64,000 nt of DNA, from NCBI GenBank assembly GCA_035758845.1, contig DASTVZ010000021.1, positions 1 through 64,000 on the forward strand, written 5' to 3'. Origin of the DNA: JALZOC01 sp035758845. GTDB taxonomy: Bacteria; Acidobacteriota; Vicinamibacteria; Vicinamibacterales; 2-12-FULL-66-21. Both the position numbers and the translations under genes were made by a program. This document shows positions 7,382 through 16,831 of this stretch, in pieces. Every line of letters starts with the position of its first letter. The stretch's first letter is position 1. The notes below the pieces were generated by a model, which was not told where the DNA came from, searched no databases, and was given only the letters and a program-made list of their open reading frames with translations.

Positions 7382-8542
7382 TTATCTGGCGAGCGCCACC
7401 ACGCGCTCGGCGGCTTCCGACATCGTGTCGGCCGTCGTGAAATTGAGTCCGCTCTGACGAAGCATTTGTTTACCCTGTTCCACGTTCGTGCCTTCCATCC
7501 GAATCACGATCGGAACCTTCACGCCGAGGTCGGTGACGGCAGCGATCACGCCTTCCGCCAGAACGTCACAGCGCAGGATGCCGCCAAAGATATTGATCAG
7601 CACCGCCTTCACGTTCTTGTCGGACATCAGGATCCGGAACGCATTCCTGATCTGCTCCGCGTTGGCGCCGCCGCCGACGTCAAGAAAGTTCGCGGGTTCG
7701 CCCCCGGCAAGTTTGATGATATCCATGGTGGCCATCGCCAGGCCGGCACCGTTGACCATGCAGCCGATCGTCCCATCGAGCTTGATGTAATTCAGCGAGA
7801 ACTTCGACGCTTCCACCTCCAACGGCTCTTCCTCACTCGCATCGCGAAGTTCCTTGATGTCCGGATGGCGATACAAGGCGTTGTCGTCGAAGTTCATCTT
7901 CGCATCGAGCGCCAGCAGGTTGCCCTCTTCGGTGACGATCAACGGGTTAATTTCAATCAGAGACGCGTCGGTATTCTTGAACGTCTCGTAGACTGCGGTC
8001 ATCAGCTTGGCGGCCTGCGAGATCTGGGTACCTTCGAGTCCAAGGGCAAAGGCAAGTTTTCGTGTTTGATAACTGGCAAGACCGATACCCGGATCGATGT
8101 ACTCCTTGAAGATTCGCTCCGGTGTTTGCTCGGCAACCTTCTCGATCTCGACGCCACCGTCGGGACTCACCATCAGCACCGGTTTCTCAGTCGAGCGATC
8201 GATGACGATGCCGAGATACAGCTCGCGTTTGATTTTGACCCCTTGCTCCACCAGCACGCGCTGCACGACTTGCCCGGAAGGTCCCGTCTGGTGGGTCACG
8301 AGGCGCATTCCGATAATCTCTGCTGCTGCACGGGCGGCTTCCTCGGGTCCTTTGACCACTTTGACGCCACCGCCCTTGCCGCGTCCTCCGGCATGAATCT
8401 GCGCCTTCACGACGACGACGCCGCCGCCGAGTTGTTTGGCCGCTACGTCTGCGTCAGCGGCAGCAAACACCACTTCTCCGTGCGGCACCGGCACGCCATG
8501 CCGTGCGAGGATCGCTTTCGCCTGATACTCGTGGATTTTCAT
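7382..8542 (-). CDS. sucC: Succinate-CoA ligase [ADP-forming], beta subunit
   Basis: A 386-residue ATP-grasp subunit. The N-terminus MKIHEYQAKAILARHGVPVP defines the ATG at 8542; the frame stays open 35 codons further upstream, but that stretch is the GC-rich dispersed repeat and is not conserved family sequence. GGRGKGGGVKV is the ATP-grasp loop, EINPLIV the Mg-binding region, and GGGANAEQI plus NIFGGILRCD the subunit-interface and nucleotide region. It precedes sucD in the operon. The nearest Shine-Dalgarno-like GGAG comes from the repeat and is an unusually long 13 bases from the ATG. Confidence 0.96.
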   Translation of the reverse strand: MKIHEYQAKAILARHGVPVPHGEVVFAAADADVAAKQLGGGVVVVKAQIHAGGRGKGGGVKVVKGPEEAARAAAEIIGMRLVTHQTGPSGQVVQRVLVEQGVKIKRELYLGIVIDRSTEKPVLMVSPDGGVEIEKVAEQTPERIFKEYIDPGIGLASYQTRKLAFALGLEGTQISQAAKLMTAVYETFKNTDASLIEINPLIVTEEGNLLALDAKMNFDDNALYRHPDIKELRDASEEEPLEVEASKFSLNYIKLDGTIGCMVNGAGLAMATMDIIKLAGGEPANFLDVGGGANAEQIRNAFRILMSDKNVKAVLINIFGGILRCDVLAEGVIAAVTDLGVKVPIVIRMEGTNVEQGKQMLRQSGLNFTTADTMSEAAERVVALAR

Positions 8543-8553
8543 GCGTCGAATCA

Positions 8554-8632
8554 CACTCCGAGGGGCTATCGCGGGGACCCCGCGATCTCCGCTCCGCTCG
8601 CGTGGGCTCACGCGCGCGCTCGTTCGCCAGCC
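8554..8632 (-). repeat. Start-codon repeat, copy 1 (before sucC)
   Basis: On the minus strand this copy begins GGCGAACGAGCGCGCG, continues CCCACGCGAGCGGAG and ends GCCCCTCGGAGTG, 12 bases before the sucC ATG. The first 45 bases match copy 3 (before kdsD) at nearly every position. The centre differs: here a 9-bp palindrome ATCGCGGGG/CCCCGCGAT replaces the hairpin of copies 3 and 4. Orientation relative to the downstream gene is the same as in the other copies. Confidence 0.8.
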
Positions 8633-8698
8633 GTACTCGAAAACCAATGGTAATCATGTGCCGCGCGGGGCGCCTCAATCAAGGTCGCGTGCGCGTAG

Positions 8699-8704
8699 TA
8701 CAAT
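8699..8704 (+). promoter_or_regulatory. Possible -10 box of sdhCAB
   Basis: TACAAT lies 25 bases before the sdhC ATG in the divergent sucC-sdhC region. A GGAG ribosome site (8717-8720) sits between it and the ATG. No convincing -35 element is visible, so this is tentative. Confidence 0.3.
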
Positions 8705-8728
8705 CGATCGGATCGCGGAGCTTCGTTG

Positions 8729-9397
8729 ATGTCCACCTTCCGGCGTGCGTTTTCCTCATCGGTCGGAACCAAATTACTTATGGGTCTGACCGGTCTCGCG
8801 CTGTTCGCCTACCTCATACTTCACCTCATTGGTAACGCGCTGATCTTCGCTGGCCCCGAGACGTTCAACGAGTACTCGCACCGACTTGTCTCCAATCCAC
8901 TGGTCATCCCTGCCGAAATCGGGCTGCTCGCAATTTTTCTTCTCCATATCTACAAGGCCTTCACCAACTATTTCGCCAACCGCCGGGCGCGGCCGGTTGG
9001 CTACACGATGAAGAAATTTGCCGGCTACACGAGCCGCAAGAGTGTGGCGTCGTCGACGATGATCTGGTCGGGGATCGTGATTGCGGTGTTCGTGCTCGTG
9101 CACGTCAAGCAGTTCAAGTACGGCGCGTGGTATCAGACGGTCAGCGACCATCCGGTTCGTGATCTCGCGCGCACGGAATTCGAAGTCTTCAGTCACCCTG
9201 TCTGGGTGGCCTTCTACGTCGTGGCAACACTGATCGTCGGACTGCACTTGCGACATGGGATCGCCAGCAGTTTTCAGTCTCTGGGAATCGATCATCCACT
9301 TTACACACGGCGATTGACGATCTGGGGGATCGTCTTCGCGGTAATCATCGGCGGAGGGCTCGCGTGCATACCCGTGTGGGTGTATCTAACGCACTGA
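8729..9397 (+). CDS. sdhC: Succinate dehydrogenase, cytochrome b subunit (b558 type)
   Basis: A 222-residue membrane anchor with five hydrophobic helices (about 18-38, 58-77, 105-125, 158-177, 196-217), binding haem and quinone. His residues suited to haem ligation occur in LILHLIGN, LLHIYKAF, VLVHVKQF and GLHLRHGI. Sequence and five-helix topology are those of the single-subunit anchor found in Bacteroidota, Campylobacterota and Acidobacteriota rather than the SdhC/SdhD pair. The ATG at 8729 is chosen over a TTG three bases earlier because GGAG lies eight bases before it. sdhA overlaps its end. Confidence 0.93.
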   Translation: MSTFRRAFSSSVGTKLLMGLTGLALFAYLILHLIGNALIFAGPETFNEYSHRLVSNPLVIPAEIGLLAIFLLHIYKAFTNYFANRRARPVGYTMKKFAGYTSRKSVASSTMIWSGIVIAVFVLVHVKQFKYGAWYQTVSDHPVRDLARTEFEVFSHPVWVAFYVVATLIVGLHLRHGIASSFQSLGIDHPLYTRRLTIWGIVFAVIIGGGLACIPVWVYLTH

Positions 9398-11316
9398 GCG
9401 GCGCGACACTCGACAGCAGAGTGCCGAGTGGGCCACTTGCGGAAAAGTGGGACCGTCACCGCTTTGAATCAAAGCTGGTGAATCCCGCCAACCGGCGCAA
9501 GTACACCATCATCATCGTCGGGACGGGACTGGCGGGCGCCTCGGCGGCGGCGTCGCTCGGCGAACTGGGCTACAACGTCCTGAGCTTCTGTATTCAGGAC
9601 AGTCCGCGACGCGCGCACAGTATCGCGGCGCAAGGCGGAATCAACGCGGCAAAGAACTACCAGAACGACGGCGACAGCATCTATCGGCTGTTCTACGACA
9701 CGATCAAGGGGGGTGACTATCGCTCGCGCGAAGCGAACGTCTATCGCCTGGCACAGCTCAGCGTGAACATCATCGATCAATGTGTCGCGCAGGGTGTTCC
9801 ATTTGCCCGTGAATACGGCGGACTCCTCGACAACCGATCGTTTGGCGGCGCGCAGGTTTCGCGCACGTTCTATGCGCGCGGCCAGACGGGTCAGCAACTG
9901 CTTCTTGGCGCCTATCAGTCGATGATGCGTCAGGTCGAGAAAGGGACCGTCAAGAGCGTCCCCAATCGCGAGATGCTCGACCTGGTGCTGGTCAACGGAC
10001 AGGCGCGCGGGATCATCGTTCGGAACCTGGTGACCGGCGCGATCGAGCGCTACGCTGGACACGCCGTGCTCCTGTGCACCGGCGGTTATGGAACGGCCTA
10101 CTACCTGTCGACGAACGCCGTCAACTCCAACGTAACCGCCGCGTGGCGCGCACACAAGCGCGGAGCGTTCTTCGCCAATCCGTGCTACACGCAAATCCAT
10201 CCCACATGCATCCCAGTATCTGGCACGCATCAATCGAAGCTGACACTGATGAGCGAGAGCCTCCGGAATGACGGCCGGGTGTGGGTTCCGAAAGCTCCCG
10301 GGGACACTCGATCACCAGAACAGATTCCTGAATCCGAGCGCGACTACTATCTCGAACGACGATATCCCAGCTTCGGGAACCTCGTCCCTCGCGATGTCGC
10401 CTCGCGGAACGCGAAGGGGGTTTGCGATGAAGGCCGTGGCGTTGGCGAGAGCGGCCTGGCCGTCTATCTCGATTTCGCTGACGCGATCAAGCGTCTCGGC
10501 GTGAATGTCATTCGCAGCCGCTACGGCAACCTCTTCGACATGTACAAGAAGATCACCGACGAGGATCCGTACCAGGGTCCGATGCGAATCTATCCAGCGA
10601 TCCATTACACGATGGGCGGGCTTTGGGTTGATTACAACCTGATGAGCACGATTCCCGGACTGCACGTCCTCGGTGAGGCGAATTTTTCTGATCATGGCGC
10701 CAACCGTCTCGGCGCCAGCGCGCTGATGCAGGGTCTCGCCGATGGATATTTCGTCATTCCCTACACGCTGGCTCACTACCTGGGGAACGCGTCATTCCCG
10801 GCGGTCACCGCTGATCACGACGCTTTCAAGGAAGCTGAATCCTGCGTTCGAGCCAACATCGAGCGACTGCTGTCCGTCAAAGGCGCGAAGACGCCGCGGC
10901 AATTGCACCGCGAGCTTGGCGCTGTGCTCTGGGACGATGTGGGAATGGCGAGGAACGAGGCAGGGCTCCGCAAGGCACTGGCGCGAATCCCTGAACTGCG
11001 CGAAGAGTTCTGGCAAACCGTATCGGTCCCTGGACCGAACAACATGCTCAACAAAAACCTCGAGTACGCGGGACGTGTCGCCGACTACCTGGAATTTGCC
11101 GAACTTCTCGCCATCGATGCGTTGCATCGCACGGAGTCATGCGGCGGGCACTTCCGTGAGGAGAGTCAGACACCCGACGGCGAAGCCAAGCGCGACGACG
11201 AACGGTTCTCATACGTCGCGGCATGGGAGTTTCAAGGCGTCGGCGCGGCCGCCCGCCTCTATAAAGAACCGCTGACGTTCGAATACGTGAAGCCGACGCA
11301 GCGGAGTTACAAGTAA
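9364..11316 (+). CDS. sdhA: Succinate dehydrogenase, flavoprotein subunit
   Basis: Oxidises succinate to fumarate with covalent FAD. About 650 residues. The FAD-binding TIIIVGTGLAGASAAASLGE is followed by SIAAQGGINAAKNYQNDGDS, where the His of RRAHSIAAQGG would carry the flavin. HPTCIPV, the catalytic-arginine region HYTMGGLWVDYN and LGASALMQGLADGYF follow. The start is uncertain: the GTG at 9364 overlaps sdhC by 34 bases; the GTG at 9376 is an alternative, and conserved sequence (LDSRVPSGPLAEKW) only begins about 15 codons in. It is of the long, b558-associated type. Confidence 0.95.
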   Translation: MHTRVGVSNALSGATLDSRVPSGPLAEKWDRHRFESKLVNPANRRKYTIIIVGTGLAGASAAASLGELGYNVLSFCIQDSPRRAHSIAAQGGINAAKNYQNDGDSIYRLFYDTIKGGDYRSREANVYRLAQLSVNIIDQCVAQGVPFAREYGGLLDNRSFGGAQVSRTFYARGQTGQQLLLGAYQSMMRQVEKGTVKSVPNREMLDLVLVNGQARGIIVRNLVTGAIERYAGHAVLLCTGGYGTAYYLSTNAVNSNVTAAWRAHKRGAFFANPCYTQIHPTCIPVSGTHQSKLTLMSESLRNDGRVWVPKAPGDTRSPEQIPESERDYYLERRYPSFGNLVPRDVASRNAKGVCDEGRGVGESGLAVYLDFADAIKRLGVNVIRSRYGNLFDMYKKITDEDPYQGPMRIYPAIHYTMGGLWVDYNLMSTIPGLHVLGEANFSDHGANRLGASALMQGLADGYFVIPYTLAHYLGNASFPAVTADHDAFKEAESCVRANIERLLSVKGAKTPRQLHRELGAVLWDDVGMARNEAGLRKALARIPELREEFWQTVSVPGPNNMLNKNLEYAGRVADYLEFAELLAIDALHRTESCGGHFREESQTPDGEAKRDDERFSYVAAWEFQGVGAAARLYKEPLTFEYVKPTQRSYK

Positions 11317-11323
11317 CGCTGAC

Positions 11324-12085
11324 ATGCGAATCAATCTAAGAGTCTGGCGGCAGGCCGGCGCCGACGAGCCAGGTCGTCTGGTCGATTACGTAGCGAACGA
11401 CGTTCATCCCGACATGTCTTTTCTGGAAATGCTCGACGTCGTCAACGAAGCGTTGATCGTGAAGGGTGAGGACCCGATTGCCTTTGATTCCGACTGCCGC
11501 GAAGGGATTTGCGGCGCCTGTGGATTTCTCGTCGGCGGAATTCCCCATGGACCGGACCCCGGCACCACCGTGTGTCAACTGCACATGCGGCGATTCAAGG
11601 ATGGCGACACGCTCACGCTCGAGCCATGGCGCGCGAAGGCCTTCCCCGTGATCAAGGATCTCGTCGTCGATCGCAGCGCGTTCGACCGAATCATTCAGGC
11701 CGGAGGTTACACGTCGGTCAATGTCGGCGGCGCCCAGGATGCGAACGCGATTCTGATCCCGAAGCCCGTCACCGATGGGGCGATGGACTCGGCTGCGTGC
11801 ATCGCCTGCGGCGCATGCGTCGCCGCGTGCAAGAACGCGTCTGCCGCGCTGTTCACGTCTGCGAAGATCAGCCATCTCGGGCTGCTGCCACAAGGCCAGG
11901 TCGAGCGGCACACTCGGGTCGTGAAAATGGTCGAGCGGCACGACGCCGAAGGGTTCGGCAGCTGCTCGAACGAAGGCGAGTGCGAGGCCGTCTGTCCGAA
12001 GGAGATTTCCATCACCAACATCGCCCGTATGAATCGCGATTATTTGCGGGCGATGTTGGTGACACGGGATGAAATTAAAAGGTAA
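11324..12085 (+). CDS. sdhB: Succinate dehydrogenase, iron-sulfur subunit
   Basis: 253 residues carrying three clusters that pass electrons from SdhA to the quinone site. The [2Fe-2S] ligands are in CREGICGACGF plus the later C of VCQLHM; the [4Fe-4S] and [3Fe-4S] ligands are in CIACGACVAACKN and CSNEGECEAVCPKEI. It starts seven bases after sdhA ends. The last codons, AAA AGG TAA, are already part of the AAAAGGTA repeat that follows, so the repeat supplies both the terminal Lys-Arg and the stop. Confidence 0.96.
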   Translation: MRINLRVWRQAGADEPGRLVDYVANDVHPDMSFLEMLDVVNEALIVKGEDPIAFDSDCREGICGACGFLVGGIPHGPDPGTTVCQLHMRRFKDGDTLTLEPWRAKAFPVIKDLVVDRSAFDRIIQAGGYTSVNVGGAQDANAILIPKPVTDGAMDSAACIACGACVAACKNASAALFTSAKISHLGLLPQGQVERHTRVVKMVERHDAEGFGSCSNEGECEAVCPKEISITNIARMNRDYLRAMLVTRDEIKR

Positions 12086-12170
12086 AAGGTAGAAGGTAAA
12101 AGGTAGAAAGTAAAAGGCCGAGGGCTCCGTTGCCTCTCTTTACCTTTTACCTTTTACCCTTTTCCTTTGC
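12076..12170. repeat. Intergenic inverted repeat built on AAAAGGTA
   Basis: The left arm (12076-12117) iterates TAAAAGGTAGAAGG and the right arm (12136-12168) iterates CTTTTTACC/TACCTTTTACC, its complement; the loop is a short GC-rich piece (CCGAGGGCTCCG). It separates convergent sdhB and the large secreted-protein gene and could terminate both. The repeat overlaps the sdhB stop codon. Confidence 0.75.
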
Positions 12171-12173
12171 CGA

Positions 12174-15100
12174 TCACCGAGTGAACGTCACTCCCGTGCT
12201 GACTGACGACCCTCCCGTCCCGACTGCCGCGACGGCAGCCACATAATTCCCGACTGTGAGTGCACTGAAGAAGGTCGCCTGATTGACCGTGATGTCGTTG
12301 TTCGAGGCAGGTGTCGGCTTGCCCAGATTGGAAGTCGCAATCGGCGTCGCCGTGTTCGGATTCGCGCCCGGCGCGTAAATCCTCAACTCGTAATACGTGA
12401 CCAGCGTCGCGTGATCGGGAGACGCCGTGAAGATGACGCCCGTCGGCGGAGTTGTAGTCGACGTGCTAACTGTAATTGTGCTCGTGGCCGACGAGGTGCT
12501 CGCGCCGGTATTGTCGTACGCGATCGCCTTGACGGTGTAGGTTCCGGCCGCGACGGACAGCCACGCAAAGCTGTACGGCGCCGAGGTGTCTGTGTTTAGT
12601 AGGGTCGTGCCGTTGTAGAACTCCACTTTTGCGATCGTTCCGTCGGAGTCGCTCGCGTTCGCGCCGAGCGTCACGCTCGCTGGAGCGGTAAAGGTGGAGC
12701 CATTGGCTGGCGATGTGAGGGTAACGGCGGGTGCCTGGTTAGCACCCACCACGGTAACTGTCGCAGTCGTGGACGTGGCGTTCGCACCGCTGTTGTCGTA
12801 GGCGACAGCACGTAGCGAGTAAGTTCCCGCGGCAACCGATGACCATGTGAAGGAGTACGTTGCGGTCGTGTCCGTATTGAGCAGGGTTGTCCCGTTGTAA
12901 AACTCGACGCGCGCAATCGTTCCGTCGCTATCGCTCGCCGAGGCAGTCAATACAACGCTCGCGGGCGCGGTAAACGACGCGCCGTTGGCTGGTGACGTCA
13001 GCGTCACCGTTGGTGCCTTGTTCCCGCTCGTGCCGCTGATCGGACTGTTCATGTCTGTCTGAATCTCGGCCGCGGTCAACACACGACTATAGAGGCGCAC
13101 CTCATCCACCAGCCCATCGAAGTATTCGGTCGCGCCAGTGTACCAATGCCCGAACAGAAGGGGGTTATTGTTCGTCGTGTGGGCCCCGGTTGTGCTGTTC
13201 ACCAGGGTGCCGTCGAAATACATACGTACGGTGCTGCCGTCATATGTAAGGGCCACATGTCTCCACACGTTCAGGTCCGAGGTGGTCAGCGTCCTGGCGA
13301 CCCTCCCGGTCCAGGCACCGTTGGCGCCTACCTCCCCGTACAGCTGACCGCCACAAATCTCGAAGCCATAGTCGCGCATCTTCATTACGAACGAACCGCA
13401 CGTTCCGCCGTAGAGACTGCGCGTCTGGAGCCAGCCCATTACCGTAAACGAACCGGTCAAGTCGACGTCTCCGAAGTTGACTTCACCACTTCCGGCAAAG
13501 GACAACGCTTGGCCGTAGCGGCCGTTCGTCCACGTCGCATTCGTGATGGTCCCTGCCGGTCCGGTCCCCGAGGTGTCGCCGACGACCGAACCAGCGCCTT
13601 CATTGAGCGCATACGAGGCGACCAACCCATTCGCACTCGCGGTCGAGACAGTGATTGTGACTGTCGTCGAATTTGCATTCGCGCCCGCATTGTCATAGGC
13701 GGCCGCCCGCAGGCTGTATGTGCCTGCCGCGACATTCGTCCAACTGTACGAATAGGGCGATGTCGTGTCGGTAGTCAGCAGGTTGGTCCCGTTGTAGAAC
13801 TCCACCTTCGAAATCGTGCCGTCGGTATCATTCGCCGACGCGGTCAACGAGATGTTCGCCGGTGCCGGATAGCTTGCACCGTTCGCCGGAGCCGTCAACG
13901 ACACCGTCGGTGGCTGATTGGCCGCGGCATTGACTTGGACGCTGACAGCGAGTGACGTCGTGCTCGCGCCGTCGTTATCGACAGCCTTTGCCGTCAACGT
14001 ATACGTGCCGGCAGCCACGTTCGACCACGTCGCCGAATATGGGGCAGTCGTATCCGAACCGATCTGAGTCGTGCCCGTGAAGAAGTCGACCCGGCTCACC
14101 GTTCCATCCGAGTCGTTCGCTGCAGCCGTCACCGTGACGTTGTTTCCGGCGGTGAAGGTGCTTCCGCCCGTCGGCGAAGTAATCGCAACAGTTGGCGGTG
14201 AATTTGTGGTCGTTCCCTGCGTGACCTTGAAATTATCGAGCACAGCATCGGTCGCAACGCTCGTGCTGTGGCTTGTCGTCGCGATGCCGACGTAAACGTT
14301 GTTAGCCATCGCGACAGCGTCGGACCCGATTAAAGTCCACGTCGTCCCGTTGATGGACTGATACGCATCAATTCGCGAGCCCGTGCGAACGAGCCGGACC
14401 CACCCGGGCGCAATGCCGGCCGTGCCCGCCGTGCTCTGAGTAATCCCCGCGGCATCGATGCGGCGCTGAAAAGCGTATCCGTTGCCAGCAGAGAGCAGCG
14501 CAAACGCGTTTCGAGAGTCGGCAGACAGCGTCTCACGAATCATCACGCCCGTCTTTGCCCACGTGTTCGAGTTCGTGATCGACTGCACGCGCGCGATGAC
14601 CTCGCCATCTCCGCTCAGCGGTTGATAGACGAAGTGGAACTGATCCGACGTTCCCCAGATGTCCGCACCGCCGGCGTGGACGCGATACACACCTTGACTG
14701 TATGAAGTCGAACCTTGAATCGTCGGCGCGCCAATGTCTGCCGCCTGCTGCGGTGCCGGTAATGAGAGCGTGTTCACCGATACCTGCGAAACGGTCGCGG
14801 TGGTCGAGGCTGACGTGTTATGACTCGTCGTCGCGATGCCGACGTAAGCCGTGGCCCCGAGGCTAATCGTCTTGCTCGAGATTGTCGTCCATGTCGTTCC
14901 ATTCGGTGACGAGTACGCCGTAACCGTTGTGCCTTTTCGAACAAGTCGAACCCAGTACGGCGCGGACACAGACGGTCCGAACGTATTACCGCTGGCGCCT
15001 CCATTATTCAGTCGCCGCTGGAACGCAACACCTCGGCCGGCCGAAACCAGCGCGTAACCGTGAGCGGCGTCGGCAGCAAGCGAGCTGCGAATCATGACGC

Positions 15101-15428
15101 CGCTCTTTGACCACCGATCAGCCGCACTGACAGAGTCCACCCGGGCGATCACTTCAACGTCGCCGGTGACCTGCTGATAAACAAAATTGAATTGGTCCCA
15201 CTGGCCGCCGATGTCCGATCCTTCGGCAGTGATCGTGAACGTGCCTTGATCAAATGACCCAGTACTGAGAATCGCCGGATTGCCAATGTCCCGCGCCGAC
15301 CATGGCGCCGGAAGGCTCCAGGTTTGCTGAGCGGCTGCGGTCTGTCTATGAAGAAGCGAGAAACCGACGAGAAAAGCTATGAGGACAAAGCGGTATCCAA
15401 CGCGTGTAAAACGCGATCGTGAAAGCAT
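12174..15428 (-). CDS. Large secreted multi-domain protein with DUF1349-like, bacterial Ig-like and LamG domains
   Basis: A 1084-residue exported protein. A signal peptide (about 1-33, ending AAAQQ) is followed by two tandem concanavalin-like beta-sandwich modules of about 180 residues (conserved WSKSGVMIR/WAKTGVMIR and YVGIATTSH), two Ig-like modules with PTVAITSP/PTVSLTAP starts and FYNGTT, AAGTY, VKAVDNDGA-type features, a LamG domain (about 600-790, ending FDGLVDEVRLYSRVL), two more Ig-like modules and a C-terminal beta domain. This resembles extracellular carbohydrate- or surface-binding proteins; I see no catalytic motif. The Ig modules are so alike that recombination between them is plausible. 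No linked secretion gene. Confidence 0.85.
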   Translation of the reverse strand: MLSRSRFTRVGYRFVLIAFLVGFSLLHRQTAAAQQTWSLPAPWSARDIGNPAILSTGSFDQGTFTITAEGSDIGGQWDQFNFVYQQVTGDVEVIARVDSVSAADRWSKSGVMIRSSLAADAAHGYALVSAGRGVAFQRRLNNGGASGNTFGPSVSAPYWVRLVRKGTTVTAYSSPNGTTWTTISSKTISLGATAYVGIATTSHNTSASTTATVSQVSVNTLSLPAPQQAADIGAPTIQGSTSYSQGVYRVHAGGADIWGTSDQFHFVYQPLSGDGEVIARVQSITNSNTWAKTGVMIRETLSADSRNAFALLSAGNGYAFQRRIDAAGITQSTAGTAGIAPGWVRLVRTGSRIDAYQSINGTTWTLIGSDAVAMANNVYVGIATTSHSTSVATDAVLDNFKVTQGTTTNSPPTVAITSPTGGSTFTAGNNVTVTAAANDSDGTVSRVDFFTGTTQIGSDTTAPYSATWSNVAAGTYTLTAKAVDNDGASTTSLAVSVQVNAAANQPPTVSLTAPANGASYPAPANISLTASANDTDGTISKVEFYNGTNLLTTDTTSPYSYSWTNVAAGTYSLRAAAYDNAGANANSTTVTITVSTASANGLVASYALNEGAGSVVGDTSGTGPAGTITNATWTNGRYGQALSFAGSGEVNFGDVDLTGSFTVMGWLQTRSLYGGTCGSFVMKMRDYGFEICGGQLYGEVGANGAWTGRVARTLTTSDLNVWRHVALTYDGSTVRMYFDGTLVNSTTGAHTTNNNPLLFGHWYTGATEYFDGLVDEVRLYSRVLTAAEIQTDMNSPISGTSGNKAPTVTLTSPANGASFTAPASVVLTASASDSDGTIARVEFYNGTTLLNTDTTATYSFTWSSVAAGTYSLRAVAYDNSGANATSTTATVTVVGANQAPAVTLTSPANGSTFTAPASVTLGANASDSDGTIAKVEFYNGTTLLNTDTSAPYSFAWLSVAAGTYTVKAIAYDNTGASTSSATSTITVSTSTTTPPTGVIFTASPDHATLVTYYELRIYAPGANPNTATPIATSNLGKPTPASNNDITVNQATFFSALTVGNYVAAVAAVGTGGSSVSTGVTFTR

Positions 15429-15701
15429 CTACTGAATCCTGTATTCGCTCTCGCAGGGAGTGCCGCAGGTACCAACAGCAAGATGGTTGCCCCTTCGAGC
15501 TCATCTGGAGAGAACGCAATACAGTTGCGAACAATGCGCATGAGCTACGAGGCGGATCCGGCCGGCTCGACGAGATTGCGGGACGGCATCGTGTAAAGCT
15601 TCCGCGTTCTTTGATCTACATCAACTTCAAGCGGGTAAACATTCCACGATCGCAGTGACGAGATACGAAGGAGCCCGTAGAAAAAATCTACGCCTCAGCC
15701 A

Positions 15702-16646
15702 TTAGACGCCAATAACGTCGGTGAGCTCCTTCACAGCGGCTGCGGATTTTTTGAGTGCAGCATCTTCATCCGCGGTGAGTTGGATCTGGATAATCTGCTC
15801 GACCCCGCGGGCGCCCAGCTTCACCGGTACGCCCACGAACAGGTCGTGAATGCCGTACTCCCCTTGCAGAAAAACCGAGCACGGCACAATCTTCTTCTTG
15901 TCTTTGAGAATGATCTCGACCATTTCCGCTGCGGCAGACCCAGGCGCATACCATGCACTCGTGCCCACCAGTTTGGTGATCTCCGCCCCGCCATCCGCCG
16001 TGCGCTTGCTAATCGCCGCGATCCGCTGCGCGGTCATGCCCGGATAATCGGGTAACGGAATCCCGGCGATCGTCGAATAGCGCGGAAGCGGCACCATTGT
16101 GTCGCCATGGCCGCCGAGTACGAACGCGTGGATGTTCTCGACCGACACGCCTGTTTCCATTGCAATGAACGTCCGCATGCGTGCCGAATCGAGCACGCCG
16201 GCCATACCGATGATTCGCTCTCGCGGAAACTTGCTGAGACGGTACACGGCCTGGCACATCGCGTCGAGCGGGTTCGCGACCGGCACGATGATCGTGTTTG
16301 CCGAGTACTTCACGATCTGCTCGGTGACCGACTGCATGATCCTGTAATTCACATTCAACAGATCATCTCGGCTCATCCCCGGTTTGCGCGGCACACCAGA
16401 TGTGATCACCACGACGTCTGAATTGGCCGTGGCCGTCCAGCCCTCGTCGTTCGCCCCGTAGCCGACGACGCGAGAGTCCGATCCTTCAATCGGACAGGCC
16501 TCCAGCATGTCGAGCCCGACTCCCGCAGCCTTTGTATCCGCGATGTCGATGATGACGACGTCTGCGAGTTCCTTGTTTGCGATGGCGCGCGCGACCGTGG
16601 CCCCGACAGCACCTGCTCCCCCGACGACCGTAACTTTGCGATTCAT
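15702..16646 (-). CDS. mdh: Malate dehydrogenase
   Basis: NAD-dependent malate/oxaloacetate interconversion. 314 residues from the ATG at 16646 (the longer open frame upstream is repeat sequence). The Rossmann loop is VTVVGGAGAVGATVA; GVPRKPGM has Arg87, which favours malate over lactate (lactate dehydrogenases carry Gln here); Asp153 in LDSAR and His180 in GGHGDTM are the catalytic pair. It is the LDH-like tetrameric MDH class. A start-codon repeat lies right before it and separates it from icd, which precedes it on the same strand. Confidence 0.95.
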   Translation of the reverse strand: MNRKVTVVGGAGAVGATVARAIANKELADVVIIDIADTKAAGVGLDMLEACPIEGSDSRVVGYGANDEGWTATANSDVVVITSGVPRKPGMSRDDLLNVNYRIMQSVTEQIVKYSANTIIVPVANPLDAMCQAVYRLSKFPRERIIGMAGVLDSARMRTFIAMETGVSVENIHAFVLGGHGDTMVPLPRYSTIAGIPLPDYPGMTAQRIAAISKRTADGGAEITKLVGTSAWYAPGSAAAEMVEIILKDKKKIVPCSVFLQGEYGIHDLFVGVPVKLGARGVEQIIQIQLTADEDAALKKSAAAVKELTDVIGV

Positions 16647-16651
16647 AATTA

Positions 16652-16722
16652 TTGCGAGGGGCTTCGCCCTCGGACTCCCCTGCACGCTCTCTCGCGAGCC
16701 GCTTCGTCGGCTCACTCCGGTT
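16652..16722 (-). repeat. Start-codon repeat, copy 2 (before mdh)
   Basis: On the minus strand it reads GAGCCGACGAAGCGGCTCGC, then GAGAGAGCGTGC, then GAGTCCGAGGGCGAAGCCCC and ends TCGCAATAATT before the mdh ATG. The first 20 bases quoted are identical to copy 4 (before kdsC), and the whole ~70 bases differ at only a few positions. The hairpin arm has lost one G and the final GGAG is changed to GCAA, so no Shine-Dalgarno sequence remains. A further GC-rich palindromic stretch (16741-16822) continues up to icd. Confidence 0.8.
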
Positions 16723-16831
16723 CGGCCTGCGCTAAAGCTACGGCGAGACCTCGCCGAAGCACCTTCGGCGCGAAGGCGGGCGCGTGGCTCGCTCGCCTCT
16801 CTCCTCGCACCGCGTTGCTTCGCCGCAGGCT

